Positions 8,901 to 16,539 of a stretch of 64,000 nucleotides of DNA are shown piece after piece. Every line of letters begins with the position of its first letter. The stretch's first letter is position 1. The stretch comes from Stappia sp. TSB10P1A (GTDB taxonomy: Bacteria > Pseudomonadota > Alphaproteobacteria > Rhizobiales > Stappiaceae). The translations under genes and the position numbers were made by a program. Under the pieces are notes generated by a model. The model searched no databases. It saw only the letters and a list, made by a program, of their open reading frames with translations, and had not been told where the DNA came from. The DNA is taken from contig NZ_FYAU01000014.1 in assembly GCF_900185725.1 (NCBI RefSeq), positions 62,001-126,000 of the forward strand, given 5' to 3'.

Positions 8901-9322
8901 GGGAGATCGCCGCCGCCGGCATCGATCCGGGGCGCCTCCACCTGCAGGTCGCGGACGGCTACTTCCTGCTCAACTCCGGTGCGGCCTCGGGCCAGTTCGA
9001 GGCGTTGCGCGACATCGGCGTGCGGCTGGTTCTCGACAGGTTCGGGGCGGAGGCGTCCTGTCTCAAGCTGCTCAGCCGCTTCCGCTTCGATGCCCTGCGG
9101 ATCGATCGCTGCAGCCTGCAGGACATCCTGGCCGGAGGGCGCGGCGCGGCGGCGATCCGGGCGCTGGTCGCCGTCGCCGAGACGCTGGGCGTGCCTGTGG
9201 GGGTCGAGGGGGTCGACAGCGAGGAGCGTGCGAGCCTGCTCTCGGCCGCGGGCTGCGTCCAGGGCCAGGGCCGGCTGTTCGGGACACCCGAACCCATCGA
9301 GGCCTTCCTCTCCGTCGCCTGA
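5933..9322 (+). CDS. GAF-PAS-GGDEF protein with degenerate EAL domain (cyclic-di-GMP signalling)
   Basis: A 1129-residue cytoplasmic signalling protein with no membrane segments. An N-terminal GAF domain (about 15-165) is followed by four PAS-like modules (about 190-700), a GGDEF domain (about 705-865) and an EAL-like C-terminus (about 890-1129). The active site G780-G781-D782-E783-F784 is intact and an inhibitory I-site RESD (771-774) sits five residues upstream, so diguanylate cyclase activity with product feedback is predicted. The EAL half has lost key residues: EAL is QAL (about 924-926), the second Asp of DDFG is Arg (LDRFG), and the catalytic Glu of the VEGVE-type motif is displaced. 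It should not hydrolyse c-di-GMP. The ATG at 5933 is chosen from the promoter geometry; upstream codons show no ribosome site. It stands alone between the TRAP operon and the hisD block. Confidence 0.9.
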   Translation: MNSIVLDALPANEDSRLRALRRLGILHSERSTEFDALVEAAAAVMDCPIAMVSFVDEHEQWLKAFCGLDFQETPRKAAICRHTILSPDLLVVRDLAADPRFQHDRLVVEPPHVRFYVGCPLSIDGVHRLGSLCVMHTEPREPTPSQLQQLRRLGVAVEGLIRAYAAQAEAATLREDAVRQQALVETQSQLLAQTTSISGVGGWELDLERDTLLWTDQVRRLLEVDDDYVPDLKEAFGFFRPEARGELRRALDDARLRGFPFSLELLARTAKGRERWVRLAGKPLMREDRTLRIVGAIRDVTDRKTAEIRLQHSEALYRTTLLSLSEGVIVADADGRILSHNPAALAMLGLDGQDITGRELQTLDLDFLAKDGGQGSLGNLLARGVADPASLSSTVAGLRLGDGVLRWLNLNAVAYSGPGDGAGGGAVISLTDVTETVRQAVTLEGVFRNYPGAVVYFDQDLVVAGWNRAFETLLDVPPDYLRRRPSLADYVLMNAERGEYGEGDPRELARQRLETILGGPEHAYERSRPNGMMLDIRGTFLPGGGLLSTFTDISDRKRIERQLIENARVAREKSDELETVLANMNQGVSVFDRDGRLTLWNEQYVSLFGFEPDAIAPGRPFRELVFQTNVRQEAREDVEARITMLMRRMEAGETMRSTFRLKTGRIISTVHAPLPDGGWVGTHEDVTERELAADKVLHAARHDTLTGLANRTYLNEQLEKLATGEAPAEGCLGILMLVDLDRFKPVNDALGHNAGDAVLCEVARRLRLCVRESDFVARIGGDEFAVLLLSGSGLTWPSDLAEAAARRILSAMSTRFAVEGSSIQIGASIGIAPILRGAEMSELLRHADAALYQVKHQGRNGFRIHEPPVDEPAGAGQVIAWPGAAAAAAAGTVAPVLLRPAPSGGELLFQPIVCLRSRELRGYQALQHLPGQTGGAGDVAQDTAAVEAATAGLLREALSAAVRLPDAQMISLSLGARQFGLETLAATIEREIAAAGIDPGRLHLQVADGYFLLNSGAASGQFEALRDIGVRLVLDRFGAEASCLKLLSRFRFDALRIDRCSLQDILAGGRGAAAIRALVAVAETLGVPVGVEGVDSEERASLLSAAGCVQGQGRLFGTPEPIEAFLSVA

Positions 9323-9344
9323 TCTTGGCGGCGCTGCTCCCTGT

Positions 9345-9398
9345 CGCGTCAACTGGCCCGCGTCAACTGGCCCGCGTCAACTGGCCCGCGTCAACTGG
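9345..9398. repeat. Four tandem copies of a 14-bp repeat
   Basis: CGCGTCAACTGGCC is repeated at 9345, 9359, 9373 and 9387; the last copy diverges in its final two bases. It lies 22 bp after the GGDEF gene stop and about 105 bp before the DUF2948 gene. Each copy carries a GTCAAC half-site, so it may be an iterated protein-binding site or simple slippage expansion. There are no variable spacers, so this is not CRISPR. Confidence 0.85.
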
Positions 9399-9503
9399 GT
9401 AGTTGCTTTGCCGCGTGAATTCATTAGGTAAGGGCGGACGGTCGGCGCCCCGCGCGCCGGCTGCGGGCACGACCCCGGGCACAACCCATAAGGTGGCTGA
9501 TCC

Positions 9504-9941
9504 ATGCGGCAACTGAAGCTGGCGGCGTTGGACGAGGAAGACCTGGCGGTGATTTCCGCGCAGGTGCAGGACGCCGTGCTCAAGGTGGGCGATATCCGCT
9601 ACTATCCTTCCGACCGGCACCTGGTGCTCGTCATGAACCGCTTCGCCTGGGACGGCGAGAGCACGGGGAGCCGCGCCACCAACGAGCGCCGCCGTTCCGC
9701 CCTGTCCTTCGCCCGGGCGGAGCGCCCGCGCGCGCTGAACATCCGCCAGGACGCGAAGGACGCGGTGCTGTCGCTGCTGGCGGTCAACTTCGTCGCCGGC
9801 AGCGAGCCGGCCGGGCGCATCGACCTCGTCTTCGCCGGCGGCGGCACGCTCTCCTTCGATGTCGAATGCATCGAGGCGCAGCTCGCCGACCTCGGCGCGG
9901 CTTGGGCGACCGGGCACCGTCCCAGCCACCCGCTCGACTGA
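9504..9941 (+). CDS. DUF2948 family protein
   Basis: A 145-residue soluble protein of unknown function. The start MRQLKLAALDEEDLAVISAQ, the RYYP and NRFAWD segments, the Arg-rich stretch around residues 58-75 and the LSFDVECIEAQLADLG end match the DUF2948 family known from alphaproteobacteria. In related genomes it sits directly upstream of hisD, as here (52 bp gap). No catalytic motif or signal peptide is visible. The immediate upstream neighbour, a GGDEF gene, is not the usual one (often murA). Confidence 0.85.
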   Translation: MRQLKLAALDEEDLAVISAQVQDAVLKVGDIRYYPSDRHLVLVMNRFAWDGESTGSRATNERRRSALSFARAERPRALNIRQDAKDAVLSLLAVNFVAGSEPAGRIDLVFAGGGTLSFDVECIEAQLADLGAAWATGHRPSHPLD

Positions 9942-9993
9942 CGTTTTCTCAACACCCTCCGGGCGGTGCCCGGCAAATCGTGGAGGTCCCGCC

Positions 9994-11289
9994 GTGGCGA
10001 TCCGCCTGTCCACCGGCGCAGCCGATTTCGAGGCCGCTTTCGCGGCCCTGCTCGCCAGCAAGCGCGAGGCATCCGCCGATGTCGATGCGGCGGTGCGCGA
10101 CATCATCGAGGCGGTGCGGGAGCGGGGCGACGCCGCGCTTCTCGACTACCCCCGCCGCTTCGACCGGCTGGAGGCGCAAAGCCTTGCCGAACTGACCGTC
10201 ACCGCCGAGGAGATCGAGGCGGCGGTGAAGAAGGTGGATGCCCGCACGCTCGACGCCCTGACGCTGGCGCGCGACCGCATCGCCTCCCATCACGCCCGCC
10301 AGATGCCGGCGGACGACCGCTACACCGACCCGATCGGCGTCGAGCTCGGCTCGCGCTGGACGGCGATCGAGGCGGTCGGCCTCTATGTGCCCGGCGGCAC
10401 GGCCAGCTACCCGTCCTCGGTGCTGATGAATGCGGTGCCCGCCAGCGTCGCCGGCGTGTCGCGCATGGTCATGTGCGTGCCGAGCCCGGACGGCGCGCTC
10501 AATCCGCTGGTGCTGGCCGCGGCCCATCTTGCCGGCGTCACCGAGATCTACCGGATCGGCGGGGCGCAGGCGATCGCCGCCCTGGCCTTCGGGACGCAGA
10601 CGATCCGGCCGGTCGCCAAGATCGTCGGTCCCGGCAACGCCTATGTGGCGGCCGCCAAGCGGCGGGTGTTCGGCACGGTCGGCATCGACATGATCGCCGG
10701 CCCGTCCGAGATCCTCGTCGTCGCGGACGGCGCCAACGATCCCGACTGGATCGCCGCCGACCTGTTGTCGCAGGCCGAGCACGACACCAGCGCCCAGTCG
10801 ATCCTGATCACCGACGACGCGGGTTTTGCCGAGGCCGTCGAGAAGGCGGTCGAGCGCCAGTTGCGGACCCTGCCGCGCGCCGATGTCGCCGGTCCGAGCT
10901 GGGCCGATTTCGGCGCTATCATCACCGTTGCCTCGATGGACGAGGCGCCGGCGCTGGTCGATGCCATCGCCCCCGAACACCTGGAGCTCGCCGTCGAGGA
11001 CGCGGAAGCTTTGTTCGCCCGCATCCGCAATGTCGGCGCGGTGTTCCTCGGCCGGCACACGCCGGAGGCCATCGGCGACTATGTCGGCGGCTCCAACCAC
11101 GTGTTGCCGACGGCGCGCTCGGCGCGCTTTTCCTCCGGCCTGTCGGTGCTCGATTTCGTCAAGCGCACCTCGATCCTGCGCTGCGATGCGCGGACGCTGC
11201 GCGAGCTCGGCCCGGCGGCGATCGCCCTTGCCGAGGCGGAGGGGCTGGCCGCGCACGGCCGCTCGGTCGCCATCCGGCTCAACCTGTGA
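9994..11289 (+). CDS. hisD: Histidinol dehydrogenase
   Basis: Catalyses the last two steps of histidine synthesis, L-histidinol to L-histidine with two NAD+ (EC 1.1.1.23). At 431 residues it has normal length. The NAD/zinc site landmarks are present: GPGNAYVAAAKR, IDMIAGPSE, SQAEHDTSAQS (zinc Gln and His), IAPEHLEL (catalytic Glu-His pair) and GGSNHVLPT. The GTG at 9994 is chosen because TGGAGG lies 7 nt upstream and the protein then begins AIRLSTGAADFEA, as in homologues; an in-frame 45-codon extension lacks support. It is the first enzyme gene of the conserved hisD-infA-maf block and not part of a his operon. Confidence 0.97.
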   Translation: MAIRLSTGAADFEAAFAALLASKREASADVDAAVRDIIEAVRERGDAALLDYPRRFDRLEAQSLAELTVTAEEIEAAVKKVDARTLDALTLARDRIASHHARQMPADDRYTDPIGVELGSRWTAIEAVGLYVPGGTASYPSSVLMNAVPASVAGVSRMVMCVPSPDGALNPLVLAAAHLAGVTEIYRIGGAQAIAALAFGTQTIRPVAKIVGPGNAYVAAAKRRVFGTVGIDMIAGPSEILVVADGANDPDWIAADLLSQAEHDTSAQSILITDDAGFAEAVEKAVERQLRTLPRADVAGPSWADFGAIITVASMDEAPALVDAIAPEHLELAVEDAEALFARIRNVGAVFLGRHTPEAIGDYVGGSNHVLPTARSARFSSGLSVLDFVKRTSILRCDARTLRELGPAAIALAEAEGLAAHGRSVAIRLNL

Positions 11290-11408
11290 GGGCGCGGCGC
11301 CGAGCAAGCGGCTTGTCGGCACGGGCGTTGACGGGATAGGTGTTGGGACGATTGCTGGACGGCGCGCTGCGACGGCGGCGCGGGCAATGGAGGGTGCAAG
11401 CGCAGGTC

Positions 11409-11888
11409 ATGGGAGAAAAGAACAGCGCTCGGCTGGTCGCGGTGGAGCTCGACGAGGCGTCGATCGTCCGCTCGACGCCCGATATCGAGCATGAGCGCGC
11501 CGTCGCCATCTACGATCTCATCGAGGAGAACGAGTTCGAGCCGAACGGCGACGACGGCGGCCCCTACCGGCTGAGATTGTCGCTCGTCGAGAAGCGCCTG
11601 GTCTTCCTGGTCGAGCGGGAGGAGGGGCACCCCGTCGTCACCCACATCCTGTCGCTGACGCCGCTGCGCAAGGTGGTGAAGGACTATTTCCTGATCTGCG
11701 AGAGCTATTTCGAGGCGATCAGGACGGCGACGCCGAGCCAGATCGAGGCCATCGACATGGGCCGCCGCGGCGTCCACAACGAGGGGTCGCGCATCCTGAT
11801 GGAGCGGCTGGAGGGCAAGATCCGGGTCGACATGCAGACCGCCCGCCGTCTCTTCACCCTCGTCTGCGCCCTGCACTGGAAGGGCTAG
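11409..11888 (+). CDS. UPF0262 family protein
   Basis: A 159-residue cytoplasmic protein of unknown function, conserved in alphaproteobacteria next to hisD. Recognisable stretches are [20 protein letters not shown] near the N-terminus, [19 protein letters not shown] in the middle and the conserved end [20 protein letters not shown]. The ATG at 11409 fits the family start; in-frame codons upstream (GTG 11394, TTG 11344) would add residues not usual in the family. GGAGGG lies about 14 nt upstream, a long spacing. The next gene follows 4 bp after the stop, so co-translation is likely. Confidence 0.88.
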   Translation: MGEKNSARLVAVELDEASIVRSTPDIEHERAVAIYDLIEENEFEPNGDDGGPYRLRLSLVEKRLVFLVEREEGHPVVTHILSLTPLRKVVKDYFLICESYFEAIRTATPSQIEAIDMGRRGVHNEGSRILMERLEGKIRVDMQTARRLFTLVCALHWKG

Positions 11889-11892
11889 CGGC

Positions 11893-12369
11893 GTGTCTGG
11901 GCCGGCGGCGGCACCGGGGGAGGCACTGGCGGCGGCGCCCGGTGCCGTGCTGTTTGTCTGCGGCATGAACGCCGTGCGCTCGCCGATGGCGGCAGCGATG
12001 CTCGCCCAACTGTTTCCCGGCCGGGTCTATGTGAAATCCTGCGGCGTGCGGGCCGGCGAGCCCGACCCCTTCGTCGAGGCGGTGATGAGCGAGATCGGCT
12101 GCGATCTCGCCAGGCACCGGCCGAAGACCTTCGAGGATCTCGACGAGTCGGGCTTCGACCTGGTGGTGACGCTGGCGCCGGAAGCCCATCACAAGGCGCT
12201 GGAGATGACCCGCACCGACGCGGTCGAGGTGGAATACTGGCCCACCCCCGACCCGACGCTTGCCACCGGCTCGCGCGAGCAGATCCTCGACGCCTATCGC
12301 GCCGTCCGCGACGGGCTGATGGGCCGTATCAAGAAGCGTTTCGGCTGGACCGCGACCCCGGCCGGCTAG
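11893..12369 (+). CDS. Low-molecular-weight protein tyrosine phosphatase-like protein
   Basis: A 158-residue protein with the LMW-PTP/arsenate reductase fold. The P-loop C(X)5R-S is Cys23-GMNAV-Arg29-Ser30, and a C-terminal acidic loop (WPTPDPT, about 116-122) supplies the usual general-acid Asp. It starts at GTG 11893, 4 bp after the UPF0262 stop. In alphaproteobacteria this gene sits before infA, as seen here. Whether it dephosphorylates a protein or reduces arsenate is not decidable: no further Cys pair characteristic of thioredoxin-coupled ArsC is visible, which favours phosphatase activity. Confidence 0.85.
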   Translation: MSGPAAAPGEALAAAPGAVLFVCGMNAVRSPMAAAMLAQLFPGRVYVKSCGVRAGEPDPFVEAVMSEIGCDLARHRPKTFEDLDESGFDLVVTLAPEAHHKALEMTRTDAVEVEYWPTPDPTLATGSREQILDAYRAVRDGLMGRIKKRFGWTATPAG

Positions 12370-12482
12370 ACCCCTTGTCCGGCCTCTGCACAGCCGCGGA
12401 TTTTCGCGAATCCCGCTGTTCCCTTTCGCGGTGCGATCCGGTAGGTTCCCCGCCACATCCGGCTCGATAATCAGGAAACCAT

Positions 12483-12701
12483 ATGGCCAAGGAAGAAGTC
12501 CTCGAATTCCCGGGGGTTGTGACCGAACTGCTCCCCAACGCGACCTTTCGCGTGAAGCTCGAAAACGACCACGAGATCATTGCCCACACCGCCGGGCGCA
12601 TGCGCAAGAACCGCATTCGCGTTCTCGCGGGCGACCGCGTGCTTGTCGAAATGACGCCCTACGACCTGACCAAGGGGCGCATCACCTACCGTTTCAAGTG
12701 A
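12483..12701 (+). CDS. infA: Translation initiation factor IF-1
   Basis: A 72-residue S1/OB-fold protein binding the A site of the 30S subunit during initiation. The sequence is near-canonical: [20 protein letters not shown] at the start, [20 protein letters not shown] in the middle and GRITYRFK at the end. Full length, no anomalies. It lies between the phosphatase and maf genes, the usual alphaproteobacterial order. CAGGAAACC ahead of the ATG provides a weak ribosome site. Confidence 0.98.
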   Translation: MAKEEVLEFPGVVTELLPNATFRVKLENDHEIIAHTAGRMRKNRIRVLAGDRVLVEMTPYDLTKGRITYRFK

Positions 12702-12756
12702 CGCCGAACGGCCATCCGGCCCGGTCCGCCACCCGTGACAGAGAGATAGCGGTCCG

Positions 12757-13440
12757 ATGAGCGCCGCAGCTTCCGACGACAGCAAGACCGCAGGGGCCCG
12801 CGGGACGGGCGCGCGCCCGACGCTCGTGCTTGCCTCCGGCTCGCCGCGCCGGCTGGCGCTGCTCCAGCAGATCGGCATCGATCCGGACACGCTGCTGCCC
12901 GCCGATATCGACGAGACGCCGCGCCGGGGCGAGACCCCGCGTGCGCTGGCGCAGCGGCTTGCCCGCACCAAGGCCGAGGTGGCGCGCCGCGCCGCCGACC
13001 GCAATCCGGCGCATGTCGACGGGCTGGTGCTGGCCGCCGACACCGTCGTCGCGGTCGGGCGCCGGATCCTGCCCAAGGCCGAGACCCATGAGCAGGCGCT
13101 TGCCTGCCTCGAACTGCTCTCCGGGCGCGGCCACCGCGTCTATACCGGCCTGTGCGTCAGCGCCCCGAAGGATGTGGTGCGCCAGCGGCTGGTCGAGACG
13201 CGCGTGCGGTTCAAGCGCCTGTCGCGCGCCGAGATCCACGCCTATCTCGACAGCGGCGAGTGGCGCGGCAAGGCCGGCGGCTATGCCATCCAGGGCCTTG
13301 CCGGCGCTTTCGTCGCCAAGCTGGTCGGCTCCTACACCAATGTGGTCGGCCTGCCGTTGCACGAGACGGCGAACCTGTTGGCCGGGCTCAAGTATCCGGT
13401 TCTTGCCGGCTGGGCCGACCCGGCCGCGATCCGACCCTGA
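12757..13440 (+). CDS. maf: Maf-family nucleoside triphosphate pyrophosphatase
   Basis: Hydrolyses non-canonical or surplus nucleoside triphosphates (dTTP/UTP/m7GTP type) to monophosphates and pyrophosphate. At 227 residues it has an N-terminal extension of about 20 residues before the family start [20 protein letters not shown]. The conserved [23 protein letters not shown] and [10 protein letters not shown] motifs and the C-terminal NVVGLPLHE are intact. It lies 55 bp after infA. The gene normally following it in relatives, yacG, is displaced here by an inserted acyl-CoA synthetase gene. Confidence 0.94.
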   Translation: MSAAASDDSKTAGARGTGARPTLVLASGSPRRLALLQQIGIDPDTLLPADIDETPRRGETPRALAQRLARTKAEVARRAADRNPAHVDGLVLAADTVVAVGRRILPKAETHEQALACLELLSGRGHRVYTGLCVSAPKDVVRQRLVETRVRFKRLSRAEIHAYLDSGEWRGKAGGYAIQGLAGAFVAKLVGSYTNVVGLPLHETANLLAGLKYPVLAGWADPAAIRP

Positions 13441-13570
13441 GGCGCTCCGGTCCGGCCGGGCGATTGCCGCTTGGCCTTGCCGGCGGTTCCTGTCACAACG
13501 GGTCGGGTCATGAGGCTGGGGCACGTCCGTGCCGGCTGCTCGGGGGGATCATGCGAAGCGGGGAATGCCG

Positions 13571-15082
13571 ATGAATCTCGCAGCCTGGCTGGCGCGTGCC
13601 GGACGCGCGCGCGCGGATGCCGTGGCGCTGGCGCGGGGGACGTCGCCGGTCGCCAGCTATCGCGACTTCGCCGGGCGGGCGGCCCGGCTCGCCGGCAGCC
13701 TGGTCTCGCAATACGGCCTTGTCCGCGGCGACCGGGTCGCCATCGTCGCGAAGAACGGCCCGCATTATCTCGAGGCGCTCTATGCGATCTGGTGGGCCGG
13801 GCTGGTCGCGGTTCCCGTCAACGTCAAGCTGCACGGCGCCGAGATCGGCTGGATCCTGGAGCATTGCGGTGCGCGCCTCGCCTTCGTCAGCACCGGCATG
13901 GAGGCGGATGTCGCCGCCTATGCGCCCGAGGGCCTGCGCGACGTGGTGACGCTCGGCGGGCCGCCGTTCTGGGCGCTGGTCGCCGGCGATCCGCTGCCGC
14001 TTGCCGATGCCGCACCGGACGACCTTGCCTGGCTGTTCTACACCTCCGGCACCACCGGCCGGCCCAAGGGCGCGATGCTCAGCCACCGCAACCTTGCGGC
14101 CATGAGCCTTGCCTATCTCACCGAGGTCGATCCGGTGGCGCAGGGCGACACCCTGCTGCACGCGGCGCCGATGAGCCATGGCTCCGGCCTTTACGCCATG
14201 GCCCATGTCATGCGTTTCGGCATCAACGCGGTGCCGGAGTCCGGCACCTTCGAGGCCGGCGAGGTGCTGGAGATCATCGCCCGCACCCCCGGCGTGTCGA
14301 TGTTCGCCGCGCCCACCATGGTCCGCCGGCTGACCGAGTCTCCGGTCGAGGCGATGGCGGAGAATATCCGCACCATCGTCTGGGGCGGGGCGCCGATGCA
14401 TCTGGCGGACACGCGCCGCGCCATCGACCGCTTCGGCCCGCGCTTCGCCCAGATCTACGGCCAGGGCGAAACGCCGATGACCGGCACCGTGCTGTCGAAG
14501 GCGGACATTGCCGACCGCGACCACCCGCGCTGGGAGGCAAGGCTCGCCAGCGCCGGCCTTGTCAGCTCAGTGGTCGAGATGCGGATCGAGGGCGCCGCCG
14601 CCGATCACGGCGCGACCGGCGAGATCCTGGTGCGCGGCGACACGGTGATGCTCGGCTACTGGGACAATCCGCAGGCGAGCGCCGAGGCGCTGCGCGGCGG
14701 CTGGCTCCATACCGGCGATATCGGCAGTTTCGATGCGGAGGGCTATCTCACCCTGCTCGACCGTTCGAAGGACGTGATCATTTCCGGCGGCAGCAACGTC
14801 TATCCGCGCGAGGTGGAGGAGGTGCTGCTGACCCATCCCGGCGTGCGCGAGGTCGCCGTCATCGGCCGGCCGGATGAGGAATGGGGCGAATGCGTCGTCG
14901 CCGTCTATGCCGGCGAGGCCGAACCGGCCGATCTCGACGCGCTCTGCCTCGAGCGGATCGCCCGCTTCAAGCGGCCGAAGGACTATCTGCGGGTCGACGA
15001 CCTGCCGCGCAACAGCTACGGCAAGGTGCTGAAGACCGAATTGCGCGCCCTCGACCAGCGCCGCCGGCGCGCCAGGGGCTGA
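13571..15082 (+). CDS. AMP-dependent acyl-CoA synthetase/ligase
   Basis: A 503-residue ANL-superfamily enzyme: activates a carboxylic acid with ATP to the acyl-adenylate, then transfers it to CoA. The P-loop-like motif YTSGTTGRPKGAMLSH is at about 157-172, the A5 motif appears as YGQGETPMTG, the hinge GYLTLLDRSKDVIISGG is near 390-406 and the catalytic lysine lies in SYGKVLKTEL close to the end. Substrate chain length cannot be read. The ATG at 13571 has GGGGA 8 nt upstream. It sits between maf and yacG, which are normally adjacent, so it is probably a lineage-specific insertion into the block. Confidence 0.88.
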   Translation: MNLAAWLARAGRARADAVALARGTSPVASYRDFAGRAARLAGSLVSQYGLVRGDRVAIVAKNGPHYLEALYAIWWAGLVAVPVNVKLHGAEIGWILEHCGARLAFVSTGMEADVAAYAPEGLRDVVTLGGPPFWALVAGDPLPLADAAPDDLAWLFYTSGTTGRPKGAMLSHRNLAAMSLAYLTEVDPVAQGDTLLHAAPMSHGSGLYAMAHVMRFGINAVPESGTFEAGEVLEIIARTPGVSMFAAPTMVRRLTESPVEAMAENIRTIVWGGAPMHLADTRRAIDRFGPRFAQIYGQGETPMTGTVLSKADIADRDHPRWEARLASAGLVSSVVEMRIEGAAADHGATGEILVRGDTVMLGYWDNPQASAEALRGGWLHTGDIGSFDAEGYLTLLDRSKDVIISGGSNVYPREVEEVLLTHPGVREVAVIGRPDEEWGECVVAVYAGEAEPADLDALCLERIARFKRPKDYLRVDDLPRNSYGKVLKTELRALDQRRRRARG

Positions 15083-15171
15083 CGCAGGGCCGCCGGGGTC
15101 AAGGTCGACGCCGGAGGGCGGGTCGGGTAGAACTGGCCGACGAGGGCCGGGCACGGGACGAAGGACAGGCA

Positions 15172-15414
15172 ATGACGGGCGAAGGGCGCGAGGGAGACAG
15201 CAACGGGGGCGACCGGCAGAGGCGGGCGCGGCCATGCCCCGTCTGCGGCAAGCTCTCGGTGGAGCGCTTTCATCCCTTCTGCTCGTCGCGCTGCGCCGAT
15301 GTCGACCTCAACCGCTGGCTGTCGGGCAGCTACAGCGTGCCGGTGGTCGAACTGGAGCCGGAGGACCTTGCCGCGCTGGAGGCGATGCAGGACACTGGCG
15401 AGGACGGCAAGTGA
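15172..15414 (+). CDS. yacG: DNA gyrase inhibitor YacG (zinc ribbon)
   Basis: An 80-residue zinc-binding protein; E. coli YacG binds GyrB and blocks DNA binding by gyrase. The four zinc ligands are visible as CPVCGK (residues 22-27) and FCSSRCADVDLNRWLSGSY (from about residue 38). An acidic C-terminus follows. The N-terminal 20 residues are Gly/Glu/Arg-rich and probably unstructured. An in-frame reading extends far upstream across the acyl-CoA synthetase end, but the ATG at 15172 with AAGGACAGG before it gives the family-typical size. Confidence 0.9.
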   Translation: MTGEGREGDSNGGDRQRRARPCPVCGKLSVERFHPFCSSRCADVDLNRWLSGSYSVPVVELEPEDLAALEAMQDTGEDGK

Positions 15415-15445
15415 GCCGGACGTGACGCACGGGATTGCGCCGGTG

Positions 15446-15461
15446 TGTGATCCCGATCACC
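15446..15461. promoter_or_regulatory. CRP/FNR-family binding site candidate
   Basis: TGTGATCCCGATCACC matches the CRP consensus TGTGA-N6-TCACA in nine of ten defined bases and has perfect GTGAT/ATCAC arms. It lies 82 bp before the ATG of the FecR-domain gene at 15543, a normal position for an activator site. Confidence 0.5.
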
Positions 15462-15542
15462 GCCCGGTCCCGGAGACCTGATAGGCTTGCCGCAGGATGA
15501 GCGGGAGAGCCTGCTTGTGACCCGCCGACAGGAGCCTGGACC

Positions 15543-16379
15543 ATGGCCGTGACATTTCGCCCCCTCGCCCTTGCCGCAGCGGCCTGCGCCCTGCTTGCCG
15601 CCGCCGCTCCGCAGGCCCTGGCCAGCGAGCGGGTCGGGGTGGCCAGCGCCGTCAACCAGAGCGCCCAGAGCCAGCGTGGCGGCGCGGGAATGCGCACCAT
15701 CCATATCGGCGCGAATTTCGTGAACCGCGAGAAGATCGAGACCGGGGCCACCGGCCTTGTCCAGGTTCTGCTCGCCGACGGGTCCAACTTCGTCGTCGGC
15801 CCCAATTCCACCCTGGTGATCGACGAATTCGTCTACCGCCCCTCGGAGGGCGGCGGGCGTCTCGTGGCGACGTTCGGCCGGGGCGTTGCCCGCTATGTCG
15901 GCGGCCGCATCTCCAAGGAGCGCGGCGGCGTCACCATCAACACCCGCCAGGGCACCATCGGCGTGCGCGGCGGCATGGCCAATCTGGTCGACCGCGGCAA
16001 CGAGGCGATCTTCTCCTTCCTCTATGGCAAGGACCTGACCTTCACGGGCCGGGACGGCAAGACCACCCGCGTCTACCGGCCGGGCTTCTCGATCCAGGCG
16101 AGCGGCGGGCGGGGCGTCAGCCAGCGCACGCCGCAGGCGCTGATCGCCAGCGTCAACCAGATCCTGGCCGGCAATCGTCCGTCCGGCAAGCGGCCGACCG
16201 GCAGCCAGCTTGCCGGCTTCGCCGCCGTCAATTCCACCCTGCCGCCGTCGGCGGAGGCCCGCTATCCGGCTCCGATTCTCGGCCAGCCGGCTTCGCCGAC
16301 CCAGCTTCTCGATCTCAGCCACGCCAATTCCGTGGTTCTGCAGGCGACCAAGCAGTATTGCGGTTACTACTGCTACTGA
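15543..16379 (+). CDS. Secreted FecR-domain protein (short form)
   Basis: A 278-residue protein with a Sec signal peptide (residues 1-27, cleavage after ALA-SE). The FecR domain covers about 45-160: a beta-rich stretch with the pattern ETGATGLVQVLLADGSNFVVG and the conserved GTIGVRGG turn. Unlike sigma-factor regulators of the FecR type it has no N-terminal cytoplasmic domain or membrane anchor, so it is free in the periplasm or exported. The C-terminal 100 residues are low-complexity and end in QYCGYYCY. It is a clear paralogue of the first 165 residues of the 925-residue protein at 19750 in the same locus. Exact role unknown. Confidence 0.8.
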   Translation: MAVTFRPLALAAAACALLAAAAPQALASERVGVASAVNQSAQSQRGGAGMRTIHIGANFVNREKIETGATGLVQVLLADGSNFVVGPNSTLVIDEFVYRPSEGGGRLVATFGRGVARYVGGRISKERGGVTINTRQGTIGVRGGMANLVDRGNEAIFSFLYGKDLTFTGRDGKTTRVYRPGFSIQASGGRGVSQRTPQALIASVNQILAGNRPSGKRPTGSQLAGFAAVNSTLPPSAEARYPAPILGQPASPTQLLDLSHANSVVLQATKQYCGYYCY

Positions 16380-16539
16380 CGCGCCGTGCGGCCTGGCCGC
16401 GTCATCGGGTACGGTTGATCTGGCTCCGGCAAGCTGGCAGTGTCGCGTGAGCGAAGCCGGGGGCACCTTCGGCCGGGTTTGGCGGCGCGGGCGGGGCCAG
16501 GGCATGGCGCCCGGCGGCGGCATGTGAGGAGTGAGCGGG

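Noticed and set aside
9345-9398. CRISPR array
   Set aside because: Repeats are 14 bp and directly abutting without spacers, and no cas genes are near.
15543-16379. FecR regulator of an ECF sigma factor
   Set aside because: The protein has a cleavable Sec signal and no cytoplasmic anti-sigma segment, and no sigma-factor gene is adjacent.
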